A DNA stretch of 64,000 nt from positions 1,178,001 to 1,242,000 of the forward strand of contig NC_004347.2 of assembly GCF_000146165.2 (NCBI RefSeq). The letters are read 5' to 3'. Positions 20,840 to 30,538 of this stretch are shown here, piece by piece; the stretch's first letter is position 1; the number at the start of each line of letters is the position of its first letter. The DNA is from Shewanella oneidensis MR-1. GTDB lineage: Bacteria > Pseudomonadota > Gammaproteobacteria > Enterobacterales > Shewanellaceae. The notes beneath the pieces were generated by a model. That model was not told where the DNA came from. It searched no databases and was given only the letters and a program-made list of their open reading frames with translations. Position numbers and translations under genes: made by a program.

Positions 20840-21118
20840 ATGCGACCAAGACGCACATTGGCACTATGGCTTGCTGCCATCTTAGTGCTGTTGTCTGTTG
20901 CGCTTGCGGCCCACAGCGTTGCCCATGCCAGTGATGATGCCAAGGCCGATTGTGTGCTGTGTCTGCATCAGCACCCGTTACAGCATGCCATTTCTTACTC
21001 ATCCTTTGATTTTCTGCTCGCGCAACAGACCTACATTTCGGTTGAGTTTCGTGTTGTTTCCTTTAAGACACCATTTTGGCGACACTTCAATAGTCGTGCT
21101 CCTCCAGTAACAGCCTAA
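20840..21118 (+). CDS. Small exported/membrane protein, DUF2946-like
   Basis: A 92-aa protein with one N-terminal hydrophobic segment (TLALWLAAILVLLSVALAAHSVAHA), then a His/Cys-rich patch HS..H...DCVLCLHQHPLQH with a C-x-x-C pair. This layout fits DUF2946-type proteins often found beside TonB-dependent metal receptors (family knowledge). A metal-binding role is inferred. The start is uncertain: ATG 20840 lacks a clear ribosome site, and an in-frame ATG at 20819 abuts GAGG; a longer TTG frame opens at 20768. It lies 85 bases ahead of the receptor, in the same direction. Confidence 0.65.
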   Translation: MRPRRTLALWLAAILVLLSVALAAHSVAHASDDAKADCVLCLHQHPLQHAISYSSFDFLLAQQTYISVEFRVVSFKTPFWRHFNSRAPPVTA

Positions 21119-21203
21119 CTTACTATTTCAAAAATTATTTAAATCAATTTGAGCGCCTTGGCTTAACCAAGGCGCGTAATGCTGTTTATATTTTGGAGTT
21201 AAC

Positions 21204-23351
21204 ATGGCTGCTTATTTTATTAGCAATCGCGCAGCGCTGCTGGGCGTGGTGTTATTTGTGTTTGATTCGAGTCTAACTGCGTTAGCGGTAGAGGATGCCC
21301 TTCACAATACGGCGATACCGGATAGCGATATCGAGCGTTTAAGTATTCATTATCGTCAGGCCTATCGTGGCAATGTGCCTGCAACTGAGCTTCCCCAAGC
21401 CATTAGCGTGCTGGATGAGCAACTGATTAAAGACTCTGGGCTGACACGTTTCCAAGATTTGCTGGATTATTCCGCCAGTGTCGCGCGGCAAAACAATGGC
21501 GGCGGTTTGTGGGATAGCTTTTCCCTGCGCGGGTTTCCAGGTAATGAAAATATGCCGTCGGGCTATTTAATCAATGGCTTTAATGGTGGCCGAGGTTTTA
21601 GTGGCCACAGAGATTTATCGAATGTCGCCTATGTGGAAATTTTAAAAGGCCCGGGTTCCGCCCTCTATGGTCGCTCTGAGCCCGGTGGTACAGTAAATAT
21701 TGTGACGAAGAAGCCCCAGTATCAAACCAGTGGCTATTTAAAGGCATCAAAGGGAAGTTTTGATCAATATCGCTTGGAAGGAGATGTTACTTCTGGGATT
21801 ACCGACACCTTGGCCTTTCGGATTAATGGTGCTTGGCAGGAGCATGATAGTTTTCGCGATTATGTGTTTAGCGATAAAAAAATCGTCACTCCATCGCTGC
21901 GCTGGCAATTGTCGGATGAGTCTTCACTCTTATATGAGGTTGAATATCTCAAACAAGAACAGCTATTTGACCGCGGTATTGTGGTCCTCAATAACAACTT
22001 TAACACAGTGCCTCGTTCGCGTTACTTGGGCGAACCCAATGATGGTGCGACAACGGTTGATGCCACAGGGCATCAGTTAACCTATGAGTATGAGTTGAGC
22101 GATGATTGGTCGCTTACCGCTGGCTACAACTACCGCGATTCGAGTTTAAATGGCTATTCTTCAGATGCGGAATTAGCCAAGGGACGCCAATCCTTATATG
22201 ACGATGGGCGAACGTTAACCAGACAACATCGTTATCGGGATTACGCCTCAGAGGATCATTCTGTACGCGCTGAATTAAGCGGTCAGTTCGATACTGGCGG
22301 GCTTAGACACAATCTGCTTTTGGGGGCTGATGCCTATCATTACCGGCTTAAAACAGGGCTTTACCGCTATCGAGGCCCAAAGGGAGCCTATGCTATCGAT
22401 ATTTTTGCGCCGCAGTATGGCGCGGCTCAGCCTGATGTCAGTTTGCTGTACGAAAATCGTGAGACGCAAAATGCCTGGGGTGCCTATTTACAAGATCAGT
22501 TGGATTTGACCGGGCACTGGAAACTGCATCTTGGCTTAAGGTTTGATCGTTATCGTCAGGAAATCGCTGAGCAGGTAAAAAGCAGCTTGTCGGATCAAAC
22601 CGACCAAAGAGTCAGCCCTAAGGTAGGGTTAGTCTATCAATGGTCTGAGGCGTTAAGCTTTTACGGCTCCTATTCGGAAGGTTTTTTGCCGCTTTCAGGC
22701 ACAGACTATGCAGGGAACCCTTTCGAACCCGAAGAAAGTCAATCAGTTGAGCTAGGTATTAAATTCAATAGCACTGGGTTTGGGGTGCTGCCAATCAATG
22801 GCAGTCTGGCGTGGTTTGATGCGCAAAAGAGCAATATCTTGACCTCAGATCCGGTGAATGTGGGCTTTTCGGCGACCTTAGGCGAAGCCAAAAGTACCGG
22901 TCTTGAGTTGGATTTAGCGGCAGAGCTGACCGAGAACTTAGAGGCTAAGTTATCCTATGCCTACCTTAATACCCGTACTGCAAACGATAGTCTCAATCTG
23001 GACTGGGGTGTGCTTATTCCTGCCGGAAGTCCGCTGGTCAATGTGCCTAAACATACAGGCAGTTTAGTGCTTAAGCAGGACTTAAATGATTTTTCGATTG
23101 ATGGTCATTTGGGCGTAACTTGGCGCTATGTGGATTCGCGTTTAGGGGATTCTGCTGATCCGAGTTTTCAATTACCGAGTTATCAGCTGCTTGGTGTGTT
23201 TTTCGCTACTCGACTTGGCGAAAGCGTAAGTCTGGCACTCAATGTCGATAACTTGTTGGATGAGCACTATATTGCCAGTAGTTATTCGGCGCTATGGCCC
23301 GTACCGGGTGAGCCACGTAATGTTAAAGTGAGTGTGAGTTATGAGTTCTAA
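21204..23351 (+). CDS. TonB-dependent outer-membrane receptor, siderophore type
   Basis: A 715-aa gated beta-barrel. After the signal peptide, the plug domain (about residues 55-175) shows LPQAISVLDEQLIKDSG, FSLRGFPG, VEILKGPGSALYGRSEPGGTVNIVTKKP, all typical of ferric-siderophore receptors. The barrel follows and ends in VSVSYEF with the terminal aromatic signal. No N-terminal signalling extension is present, so it is not a FecA-type transducer. The substrate (siderophore or other metal chelate) is unknown. TTGGAG precedes the ATG. The stop overlaps the next gene by 11 bases. I saw no Fur site directly upstream. Confidence 0.93.
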   Translation: MAAYFISNRAALLGVVLFVFDSSLTALAVEDALHNTAIPDSDIERLSIHYRQAYRGNVPATELPQAISVLDEQLIKDSGLTRFQDLLDYSASVARQNNGGGLWDSFSLRGFPGNENMPSGYLINGFNGGRGFSGHRDLSNVAYVEILKGPGSALYGRSEPGGTVNIVTKKPQYQTSGYLKASKGSFDQYRLEGDVTSGITDTLAFRINGAWQEHDSFRDYVFSDKKIVTPSLRWQLSDESSLLYEVEYLKQEQLFDRGIVVLNNNFNTVPRSRYLGEPNDGATTVDATGHQLTYEYELSDDWSLTAGYNYRDSSLNGYSSDAELAKGRQSLYDDGRTLTRQHRYRDYASEDHSVRAELSGQFDTGGLRHNLLLGADAYHYRLKTGLYRYRGPKGAYAIDIFAPQYGAAQPDVSLLYENRETQNAWGAYLQDQLDLTGHWKLHLGLRFDRYRQEIAEQVKSSLSDQTDQRVSPKVGLVYQWSEALSFYGSYSEGFLPLSGTDYAGNPFEPEESQSVELGIKFNSTGFGVLPINGSLAWFDAQKSNILTSDPVNVGFSATLGEAKSTGLELDLAAELTENLEAKLSYAYLNTRTANDSLNLDWGVLIPAGSPLVNVPKHTGSLVLKQDLNDFSIDGHLGVTWRYVDSRLGDSADPSFQLPSYQLLGVFFATRLGESVSLALNVDNLLDEHYIASSYSALWPVPGEPRNVKVSVSYEF

Positions 23352-24546
23352 TTCCCCGATATTAAGTGGGATTGAGCTGGTGGCGCCTCAATCCCATGGG
23401 CGAAGTCGCATTAACAGTATCGATATGATGCGCGGCTTAGTGATGCTTATCATGTTGCTCGACCATGTGCGGGAGCAGTTTTTCCTGCATATGCAGGTGA
23501 GCGATCCTATGGATTTGAGCACGACAACTTGGGATCTCTTTGTCAGTCGCTTTGCCGCGCACTTTTGTGCGCCTGTTTTTGTCTTTTTAACCGGAGTATC
23601 CGCGTGGCTCTATGCAAATCGCGGTCATGGCGAGCCTCGCTCAGTACGTGTTTTTTTACTCAAAAGGGGATTATTTTTGATCGCCCTTGAAGTGCTGGTG
23701 ATTAATTTTTCATGGATGGGAAATTACCACACTCTCTGGTTACAGGTGATTTGGGTGATAGGGCTTAGCATGTTGGCCTTAGCTGCTCTCATCAAGTTGC
23801 CAAGGTTGTGGATGGCACTATTGGGATTACTGATCGTCTTTGGACATAACCTGTTGTCGCCCATTCATTTTGAACCCGATACTTGGGGTTATAGTCTATG
23901 GACGATTCTGCATGATAGAGGTTACTTAATTGCTGAGGGCGATCTTAAGCTGAAAGTTAGTTATCCGCTGCTGCCTTGGATAGGTGTGATTTTACTTGGT
24001 TATGTTGCTGGGCCATTATTCAGTCGAAAGTTCGAGGCTTGGCAGCGTCAGCAAAGATTAATGCTGTTGGGAGTGGGGTGCTTTGCGTTTTTTTGTCTGC
24101 TGCGTGGCTTTAATCTCTATGGTGAGACGCTCCCTTGGCAGGTTGGAGAGAGTATCGGTCAAACCTTAATGTCAGTGTTTAATTTGACTAAGTACCCGCC
24201 ATCGCTAAGCTTTTTGTTGGTGACCTTAGGGGGGATGTTTTGTGGTCTTGTGCTGTTTGAGCGTTATTTCGCTGCAGGTAGCTTGTTTAGTTGGATTGGG
24301 CAGAAGTTAGCCGTGTTTGGTTCTGTGCCGATGTTTTTCTATATCCTGCACTTGTATGTGCTGCTGTTGCTGTACTTGGTCGCGAAGGGATTATTTGGTG
24401 CAAACCATGGTGAGCTATTTGGCGTTGCGCATATGGGGTGGGTATGGTTGATTAGCTTAGTTTTGATCCCGTTACTCTATTATCCGGTGAGCTGGTTTAG
24501 TCGCTACAAAAGCCAAAGCCAGCAAGCTTGGTTGAAGTATCTGTAA
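23341..24546 (+). CDS. DUF1624/HGSNAT-like integral membrane acyltransferase
   Basis: A 401-aa polytopic protein with about ten hydrophobic segments. The N-terminus RINSIDMMRGLVMLIMLLDHVREQFF is the hallmark of the heparan-alpha-glucosaminide N-acetyltransferase/DUF1624 superfamily, with an intramembrane His in LDH. Such proteins move acyl groups across membranes (family knowledge; substrate here unknown). Its ATG lies inside the last codons of the receptor gene (11-base overlap), indicating translational coupling. It ends before a strong terminator. Confidence 0.85.
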   Translation: MSSNSPILSGIELVAPQSHGRSRINSIDMMRGLVMLIMLLDHVREQFFLHMQVSDPMDLSTTTWDLFVSRFAAHFCAPVFVFLTGVSAWLYANRGHGEPRSVRVFLLKRGLFLIALEVLVINFSWMGNYHTLWLQVIWVIGLSMLALAALIKLPRLWMALLGLLIVFGHNLLSPIHFEPDTWGYSLWTILHDRGYLIAEGDLKLKVSYPLLPWIGVILLGYVAGPLFSRKFEAWQRQQRLMLLGVGCFAFFCLLRGFNLYGETLPWQVGESIGQTLMSVFNLTKYPPSLSFLLVTLGGMFCGLVLFERYFAAGSLFSWIGQKLAVFGSVPMFFYILHLYVLLLLYLVAKGLFGANHGELFGVAHMGWVWLISLVLIPLLYYPVSWFSRYKSQSQQAWLKYL

Positions 24547-24563
24547 ATAAAATATGGCGAATA

Positions 24564-24596
24564 AAAATGGCCGAGCATGTGTTGCTCGGCCATTTT
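24564..24596. terminator. Bidirectional terminator between acyltransferase and Dps genes
   Basis: AAAATGGCCGAGCA / TGCTCGGCCATTTT, a 14-bp perfect stem with a 5-base loop and A/T-rich flanks on both sides. Confidence 0.9.
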
Positions 24597-24619
24597 GCTT
24601 AGGGATGATGAAAGGAAAA

Positions 24620-25087
24620 TTATTCGCTTAATAAGCTGCGCAGCATCCAAGCATTTTTTTCATGGATTTGGATACGCTGAGTGAGTAAATCTGCAGTGGC
24701 CTCATCATTAGCTTGGCTGACTAAGGGATAAAGGGCACGGGCATTTCTAATCACCACTTCTTGATCACTTAACAGTTCACGGATCATGGTTTCGGCTTTA
24801 GTGACACCTTGATCTTCATGGATTTCGGTCAGCTTGGCATAGGCTGAATAGGAGCCTAATGCCCTTGCGCCTAATGCTCGTACTCGTTCGGCGATTAAAT
24901 CGACCGCTAAAGCCAGTTCGGTATATTGTTGTTCAAACAATAAGTGCAAGCTGGTGAACATAGGACCAGTGACGTTCCAGTGGAAGCTGTGGGTTTTAAG
25001 GTAAAGGCTATAGCTGTCGGCCAATAACTGATTTAACCCTGCAGCGATTTCTTCTCTATGAGCTTGGTTGATGCCGATGTTAATCAT
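24620..25087 (-). CDS. dps: Dps-family DNA-protection/ferritin-like protein
   Basis: A 155-aa mini-ferritin that, in the family, assembles as a dodecamer, oxidises ferrous iron with peroxide and shields DNA. Ferroxidase-centre residues are visible in LKTHSFHWNVTGPMFTSLHLLFEQQYTELA (His, then Asp/Glu region) and in the following DLIAERVRALG helix. There is no signal peptide. GGAGGAGAATTCC lies directly upstream of the ATG at 25087. It is monocistronic and converges on the receptor/acyltransferase pair; an iron link with that locus is plausible. Confidence 0.93.
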   Translation of the reverse strand: MINIGINQAHREEIAAGLNQLLADSYSLYLKTHSFHWNVTGPMFTSLHLLFEQQYTELALAVDLIAERVRALGARALGSYSAYAKLTEIHEDQGVTKAETMIRELLSDQEVVIRNARALYPLVSQANDEATADLLTQRIQIHEKNAWMLRSLLSE

Positions 25088-25305
25088 GGAATTCTCCTCC
25101 TATTGTCCTACTCGATGATCATAGATTACCTTAATCGCTAAACATATAAAGCGGTTAAAATAGATTTTATCAATCTGTTATTTAGATTTAAAGTTCAATT
25201 TTGAGAGTGATTTTCCGAAGGATTATCTTGGTGGCCATAACATTAATAGCCTAGAGCTGGTATCCTTTAGCCCATGTCAGTTACCAGTGAAAATCCTATT
25301 AACCC

Positions 25306-25656
25306 ATGAATAAATCAGCCTATTTAGCCGCGATGGGTATCACTTCTTGGCGGCTTCGAGATACTAAAGTGCGACCTTATCAAGTGGTTTGGGATGCAGA
25401 TGATATGCTTTCAGCCGCTGAGTCACTCATTGATACGGTCCTTGGCTTAATTGGCGTCAGTAAAGATGACTGTGAGTTCAATACTGAGCCACATAAGGGA
25501 AAACCGATTGTGTGGGATATGCGCAATCAAAGAGTCAGGCCAAGAGTCGCGTGGTTGGTCTCTGATCCCTTAGCCGATTTACTCACCCGCAGCGAAGCTA
25601 AGCGCGCATTGTGGGCGCAAATTTGCCAGTGGCGCGAACAGCAATTAACGGCTTAA
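25306..25656 (+). CDS. holD: DNA polymerase III psi subunit
   Basis: Small clamp-loader accessory protein that links chi to the tau/gamma complex, 116 aa. Similarity to E. coli HolD is modest but diagnostic: the N-terminal MGITSWRLRD (E. coli LGITQWSLRR) and the C-terminal ALWAQICQWRE (E. coli ALWQQICTYE). The position immediately upstream of rimI is the same as in E. coli, which strengthens the call. The middle region is poorly conserved, as usual for this family. Confidence 0.85.
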   Translation: MNKSAYLAAMGITSWRLRDTKVRPYQVVWDADDMLSAAESLIDTVLGLIGVSKDDCEFNTEPHKGKPIVWDMRNQRVRPRVAWLVSDPLADLLTRSEAKRALWAQICQWREQQLTA

Positions 25657-25720
25657 GCCGTTTTATTGCGCCGTGTTTTGGATACATTATCGTTAGCTAT
25701 CTTTAAAGTTGGATTGTTCC

Positions 25721-26209
25721 GTGAGTTATCAAATCATTAAAAAACTTAACGAATCGCTGCAAATTGTGCTCCTTGACCCCAGTGATGTGGACCAGATGGC
25801 GCAGATTGAGGCGAGTGCCCATTCCCATCCCATGAGTCTGAATAATCTTGCTGATTGTTTTGGACATTTGTACCGCGTCTTCGGGTTAACTCACACCAGT
25901 GGCCAACTATTCGGCTTTGCTATTATTCAGCAAATTGTCGATGAGGTAACCTTGCTCGATATTTGTTTAGTGCCAGCGGAGCAAGGGCAAGGCTTTGGAC
26001 GTTTACTGCTAGATGCCATTATCGAGGATGCTAAAAACGCTGGTGCCGTGGTGGTTATGCTAGAGGTGCGGGAGTCGAATCTTGCCGCGCGCGCCCTCTA
26101 TCAAAATCGGGGCTTTGTCGAAACGGGGCGCCGCAAAGGTTATTATCTTTTGGCTGAGGGCAAAGAAGATGCGATTTTGATGGATTTAGCGCTTAGTGAA
26201 ACAGCCTAA
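25721..26209 (+). CDS. rimI: Ribosomal-protein S18 alanine N-acetyltransferase
   Basis: A GNAT-family enzyme that acetylates the N-terminal alanine of ribosomal protein S18. The acetyl-CoA-binding motif is QGQGFGRLLLDAIIEDA, preceded by the DEVTLLDICLVP strand and followed by LEVRESNLAARALYQNRGF and GRRKGYY, all as in E. coli RimI. The start is unclear: GTG at 25721 gives a 162-aa protein; a TTG four codons upstream is possible; neither has a strong ribosome site. It sits 64 bases after holD, probably in the same transcript. Confidence 0.92.
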   Translation: MSYQIIKKLNESLQIVLLDPSDVDQMAQIEASAHSHPMSLNNLADCFGHLYRVFGLTHTSGQLFGFAIIQQIVDEVTLLDICLVPAEQGQGFGRLLLDAIIEDAKNAGAVVVMLEVRESNLAARALYQNRGFVETGRRKGYYLLAEGKEDAILMDLALSETA

Positions 26210-26230
26210 CCCTATCGCCATTCAGCCATA

Positions 26231-26258
26231 AAAAAACAGCGCCGCAGCGCTGTTTTTT
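26231..26258. terminator. Bidirectional terminator between rimI and lipA
   Basis: AAAAAACAGCGC-CGCA-GCGCTGTTTTTT, a perfect 12-bp stem with a T-run on both strands. Confidence 0.93.
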
Positions 26259-26273
26259 CATCAAAGTAAAGTG

Positions 26274-27239
26274 TTACTTCACTTCTTTACCTTGGGCTTG
26301 TAAGTCAGCATGGTAGCTTGAACGCACTAATGGACCACAGGCTGCGTGAGTAAAACCCAGCTCATCGGCAAGGGCTTTTAGCTCATCAAACTCTGCGGGT
26401 GATACGTAACGCTCAACCGGCAGATGGAACTTAGATGGTTGCAGGTATTGGCCTAAGGTCAGCATTTCGACCTTGTGCTCACGTAAGTCGCGTAGCACTT
26501 GGGCGATTTCATCGTTGGTTTCGCCTAGACCCATCATCAGTCCCGACTTAGTCGGTACATTTGGGTGACGCTCTTTAAAGCGTTTTAGTAGGTCGAGGGA
26601 CCATTGATAGTTCGCCCCTGGACGCGCCTTGCGATAGTGCATAGGTGCGGTTTCGAGGTTGTGGTTGAACACATCAGGCGGCTCGGTCGACAGTATGTCG
26701 AGGGCGGCGTCGATACGGCCACGGAAATCGGGGACTAAGATCTCAATCTTAATTTCTGGATTGAGTTTGCGGATCTCGCGGATACAGTCGGCAAAGTGCT
26801 GGGCTCCGCCATCACGCAGGTCGTCGCGGTCAACCGAGGTGATGACCACGTATTTCAGCTTCATATCGCGGATGGTTTGTGCCAGCTTAACGGGTTCCTG
26901 CTCATCAGGCTTGAGAGGACGACCATGGGCCACGTCACAGAAGGGGCAACGGCGAGTACAAATTGCACCCAAAATCATAAAGGTTGCTGTGCCGTGGTTA
27001 AAACATTCTGCCAAGTTCGGGCAGGAGGCCTCTTCACAGACCGAGTGCAGGCCGTTAGCGCGTAACGCTTGCTTAATGTCGAGAATGCGTTGGTTAGATG
27101 CGGGCAGTTTAACCCTTAACCAATCTGGTTTGCGTAACATGGTTTCGCGCTCAGAGGGCACGATTTTAACCGGAATACGTGAGACCTTTTCGGCATCTCT
27201 TAATTTGACTCCGGGTTGTAAACGTTCAGGCCTATTCAT
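26274..27239 (-). CDS. lipA: Lipoyl synthase
   Basis: Radical-SAM enzyme inserting two sulfurs into protein-bound octanoate to make lipoyl groups, 321 aa (E. coli 321). The auxiliary-cluster cysteines appear in [12 protein letters not shown], the radical-SAM motif is CTRRCPFC, and the C-terminal cluster-serine motif RSSYHA is present. The start overlaps the lipB stop by four bases (lipB upstream), so both steps of lipoate assembly are co-translated. This is the distal gene of a long - strand cluster matching the E. coli 14-15 min region. Confidence 0.98.
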   Translation of the reverse strand: MNRPERLQPGVKLRDAEKVSRIPVKIVPSERETMLRKPDWLRVKLPASNQRILDIKQALRANGLHSVCEEASCPNLAECFNHGTATFMILGAICTRRCPFCDVAHGRPLKPDEQEPVKLAQTIRDMKLKYVVITSVDRDDLRDGGAQHFADCIREIRKLNPEIKIEILVPDFRGRIDAALDILSTEPPDVFNHNLETAPMHYRKARPGANYQWSLDLLKRFKERHPNVPTKSGLMMGLGETNDEIAQVLRDLREHKVEMLTLGQYLQPSKFHLPVERYVSPAEFDELKALADELGFTHAACGPLVRSSYHADLQAQGKEVK

Positions 27240-27895
27240 GACGCTGCTAATCCTTGATGATGAACGAGATGTTGGTAGCCCAATAGTTGGCTAAGGGTAA
27301 TAATGAGTTGGTCGCCGGCTTCTATCACAGTTTGTGGGCCGCCCAGTTCCCTGCATTGCACCATTTCAAGGCCTGCATAACCACAAGGGTTAATACGGCG
27401 AAACGGCGCCAAATCCATATCGACATTCAGTGCTAGGCCATGGAATGAGCAGCCTTTACGGATCCTAAGACCTAAGGAAGCCACTTTGCGCTCATCCACA
27501 TACACACCTGGCGCATCGGCCTTGGCGTAGGCATTGATAGTGTATTTGGCGAGCATATCTATGATGCTTTGCTCGATATACGTCACGAGCTGGCGGACAC
27601 CAATCTTGCTGCGTTTAATATCGAGGAGTGGGTAGACAACCAATTGCCCCGGCCCGTGGTAAGTGACTTGGCCGCCACGATCTACTTGGATCACGGGAAT
27701 ATCGCCCGGATTCAAAATATGTTCGCTTTTACCGGCTTGGCCTTGGGTAAACACAGGTGGATGTTCAACGATCCACAGCTCGTCTGGGCTATCGTTGTTA
27801 CGAGTATCAGTGTAATGCTGCATCGCATGCCACACTGACTCGTAATCTTGTTGTCCCAGATGCCGAATATGCAAAGTGGTGTTTTGCAAGGGCAA
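27236..27895 (-). CDS. lipB: Octanoyl-[ACP]:protein N-octanoyltransferase
   Basis: Transfers octanoyl from acyl carrier protein to lipoyl domains, 219 aa. Visible motifs are [20 protein letters not shown], the conserved Lys in [12 protein letters not shown] and the catalytic Cys in [15 protein letters not shown]. It precedes lipA with a four-base overlap; ybeD lies 86 bases upstream. Confidence 0.97.
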   Translation of the reverse strand: MPLQNTTLHIRHLGQQDYESVWHAMQHYTDTRNNDSPDELWIVEHPPVFTQGQAGKSEHILNPGDIPVIQVDRGGQVTYHGPGQLVVYPLLDIKRSKIGVRQLVTYIEQSIIDMLAKYTINAYAKADAPGVYVDERKVASLGLRIRKGCSFHGLALNVDMDLAPFRRINPCGYAGLEMVQCRELGGPQTVIEAGDQLIITLSQLLGYQHLVHHQGLAAS

Positions 27896-27981
27896 CCTCT
27901 CCCCTAGAATTGAGTGGCGCTATTATACGCCTCTTGGCCATAAATGTAAGATAGATCACACTTTATGACCTTGAGGAATAT

Positions 27982-28248
27982 TTATAGTACGCGGCGCACG
28001 CCTTCGATGTTGGCGAGCTCTGTGTACAGGGTTTCGATATGATCTTTGCTGGTCACAGTGACGCGGATTGTGACTGAATAGTAGCTACCTTTGCTTGAGG
28101 CTTTAACTGTTGGTGAATAGTCGCCCGGTGCGTGTTTTTGCACTACCGCAACCACTCTGTCCGTTAAGGTTTCATGGGCATCCCCTACCACTTTGAAGGG
28201 AAAGGCGCAGGGGAACTCCATCAGTTCATCAAATTTCGTGTTTAACAT
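27982..28248 (-). CDS. ybeD: YbeD/DUF493-family protein
   Basis: An 88-aa cytoplasmic protein homologous to E. coli YbeD (87 aa): [22 protein letters not shown], then [19 protein letters not shown] and a C-terminal VRRVL. The fold is ACT-like and the function is not established; its constant place between dacA and lipB is conserved across gammaproteobacteria. Confidence 0.93.
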   Translation of the reverse strand: MLNTKFDELMEFPCAFPFKVVGDAHETLTDRVVAVVQKHAPGDYSPTVKASSKGSYYSVTIRVTVTSKDHIETLYTELANIEGVRRVL

Positions 28249-28322
28249 CGTTGTGCTCTATAACCATTTTAATGGGAACTATATGGTGGCGATTATACCC
28301 GATTCAAGGGCGATACTCCCCC

Positions 28323-28360
28323 AAAAACAACTAAGCCACCCGAAGGTGGCTTAGTTTTTG
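28323..28360 (-). terminator. Terminator after dacA
   Basis: AACTAAGCCACC-CGAA-GGTGGCTTAGTT, a 12-bp stem with a T-rich run on the - strand (TTGTTTTT), ten bases beyond the dacA stop. ybeD-lipB-lipA therefore probably have their own promoter. Confidence 0.88.
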
Positions 28361-28369
28361 TGAGCAGGA

Positions 28370-29545
28370 TTAGCTAAACCAACCAGAAAACAGTTGCTTA
28401 AAGTAATCGACTAATTTACTGAACCAGCTGCCTTCGTTGACTTCTTGTAAGGTGACCAGTGGGAATTGTGCAATATCTTTACCATCTAACTGGAAGTATA
28501 AGCGGCCCACGGTTTCGCCTTTTTTCAGTGGCGCATCGAGTGGCTTAGTCAGCTCGAAGTTTGCTTTCAAGTCTTTTGCGCGGCCACGGCTGACGGTGAT
28601 TGGTGTATCGGTCGCGACACCTAAATCCACAGTGCTTTTATCGCCGTACCAAATTTGTTGGGTAACGAAGCTGTCACCAGCCTTGTATGGAGTAACAGTT
28701 TCGAAGAAGCGGAAACCATAGGTGAGCAGTTTTTTACTTTCTGCTTTACGGGCGGCTTCACTTTGAGTACCCATAACAACCGAAATTAAACGCATACCGT
28801 CTTTTGTGGCTGACGCGACTAAGTTATAACCCGCGCCAGAGGTGTGACCGGTTTTGATACCATCCACATTCATGCTGTTATCCCACAACAGGCCGTTGCG
28901 GTTATATTGCTTGATGCCATTGAAGGTATAGTATTTTTCGCTGTAGATGCGATATTCTTCAGGTACGTCGCGGATCAGTGCCGCGCCTAAAAGCGCCATA
29001 TCATAGGCGGTCGTTTTGTGGTTTTCTGAATCAAGTCCGTGGGAGTTTTCAAAATAGCTATCACGCATTCCTAGCTGTTTTGACCATGAGTTCATCATGT
29101 CGACGAAAGCGCCTTCGGTGCCTGCGATATGTTCCGCCATCGCCACACAGGCATCGTTACCTGATTGGATGATGATCCCGCGGTTTAAATCGGATACTTT
29201 TACGGTTTTACCCACTTCGATGAACATTTTTGATGAGTCAGAGAAGTTTTTTGACCAAGCATTTTTACTGATGGTGACATCATCATCGGGGGAAACGTTA
29301 CCTGCTTTAATTTCCTGACCAATGACATAACTGGTCATCATTTTGGTTAAGCTGGCAGGGTTTAAGCTTTCGTAGGCATTTTCTTCGGCAATGATTTGGC
29401 CTGAATAATAATCCATCAAGACGTAAGCCTTGGCGGCAACGGTTGGTGCATCAGGGGTAACAATCGGCTGCGCAGCATAAACAGGAAGAGAAACACTCGA
29501 AATTAGCAGCAATGTCTTAATGGGACTTTTTACAAAATTCATCAT
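28370..29545 (-). CDS. dacA: D-alanyl-D-alanine carboxypeptidase (PBP5/6 type)
   Basis: Low-molecular-mass penicillin-binding protein that trims pentapeptides in periplasmic peptidoglycan. It has a signal peptide (TLLLISSVSLPVYA), the SLTKM active-site SxxK motif, the SGNDAC SxN motif, KTGHTSG (KTG), and a C-terminal beta-domain ending in an amphipathic anchor (WFSKLVDYFKQLFSGWFS). From ATG 29545 it is 391 aa; an in-frame extension to 29587 would disrupt the signal peptide start. A second ATG follows at once. Confidence 0.96.
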   Translation of the reverse strand: MMNFVKSPIKTLLLISSVSLPVYAAQPIVTPDAPTVAAKAYVLMDYYSGQIIAEENAYESLNPASLTKMMTSYVIGQEIKAGNVSPDDDVTISKNAWSKNFSDSSKMFIEVGKTVKVSDLNRGIIIQSGNDACVAMAEHIAGTEGAFVDMMNSWSKQLGMRDSYFENSHGLDSENHKTTAYDMALLGAALIRDVPEEYRIYSEKYYTFNGIKQYNRNGLLWDNSMNVDGIKTGHTSGAGYNLVASATKDGMRLISVVMGTQSEAARKAESKKLLTYGFRFFETVTPYKAGDSFVTQQIWYGDKSTVDLGVATDTPITVSRGRAKDLKANFELTKPLDAPLKKGETVGRLYFQLDGKDIAQFPLVTLQEVNEGSWFSKLVDYFKQLFSGWFS

Positions 29546-29686
29546 TAACTTAGCACGTCTTTTTGGTTGTATTGAAAGAAAAGGCAAAATAGTTTCGCGA
29601 GTATATCACTCTTCGACAAAGGTTTTCAGTGAAGGTTCCTTCATCTGTGGTATTTTTAAGCTAAATCGACATCATAATGTGAGCGG

Positions 29687-30538
29687 TCACTTCTCCGAAA
29701 CGATATAACCTGCGGGGTAACCGTCTTGCTTCACTTTAATCAGTAATCTGTCGGCAAGCTCTGCTTGGCCGATTGGACCGAGCTGTAGTCTAAACATATT
29801 GTTTGCCGGTTGTACACGGGTCTTGACCTGATATTTCTTTTCTAGATCCTTAGCCATTTTATGGAGTCGTTGTTTATCCTTAGAGGCCACTAACTGGATG
29901 TAGTGGTTTCCTGAGGAGTGAACACTGGCAATGGCTGACTGGGTTGCGGCTTTACTGCCTATATAGATGACATCCAATTTAATCCGAGCCGTGCCCGTGC
30001 CTAACATACCGAGCTTATAAGCCGCAGCATAGGACAAGTCTAATATCCGCTCCGAATGGAAGGGGCCGCGATCGTTAATGCGGATAATCACTTGCTTATT
30101 GTTATCTAAGTTGGTGACTCTGGCATAGCTTGGTAGTGGTAAGGTTTTATGGGCTCCAGACATGCCGTACATATCGTAGGGCTCACCATTGGACGTCTCA
30201 TAGCCGTGAAATTTTTCACCGTACCATGAGGCTCGGCCTGTTTCGGAAAATCCTTCACCTGAATTTAATACCGTATAGGACTCACCATAAACCGTATAGG
30301 GCTTATTACCGCGGCGGCTATAGGGTTCATATTTGGGTGTCGCATTCGGTACATGATCCACATTGGGTGGATTAAGGGGCATCTTATCGTTTTTAAGTGA
30401 ATAGCGCCCCTTGTTAGGTTCCATGTTCTTATTCTTATTACTGGCAGATGCAGAGGCAGAATTAGAACTCGAACAGGCCGCCAATACAAAACAGCAACTG
30501 AGCATCAAGAGCGGTAAAATATTATTTTTTAGCGTCAT
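29687..30538 (-). CDS. rlpA: Septal-ring lipoprotein lytic transglycosylase RlpA
   Basis: A 283-aa outer-membrane lipoprotein (LSCCFVLAACSSS lipobox). After a low-complexity linker comes a double-psi beta-barrel (GRASWYGEKFHGYETSNGE, INDRGPFHSERILDLS) and a C-terminal SPOR domain (from about residue 205) that binds denuded septal glycan. In Pseudomonas RlpA cleaves naked glycan; in E. coli activity has not been shown (established knowledge). It starts inside the end of mltB (17-base overlap), so the two are translationally linked. Confidence 0.95.
   Translation of the reverse strand: MTLKNNILPLLMLSCCFVLAACSSSNSASASASNKNKNMEPNKGRYSLKNDKMPLNPPNVDHVPNATPKYEPYSRRGNKPYTVYGESYTVLNSGEGFSETGRASWYGEKFHGYETSNGEPYDMYGMSGAHKTLPLPSYARVTNLDNNKQVIIRINDRGPFHSERILDLSYAAAYKLGMLGTGTARIKLDVIYIGSKAATQSAIASVHSSGNHYIQLVASKDKQRLHKMAKDLEKKYQVKTRVQPANNMFRLQLGPIGQAELADRLLIKVKQDGYPAGYIVSEK

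Noticed and set aside
26659..27294. 211-codon + strand ORF opposite lipA
   Set aside because: Ser/Arg-rich shadow frame across radical-SAM coding sequence; no ribosome site.
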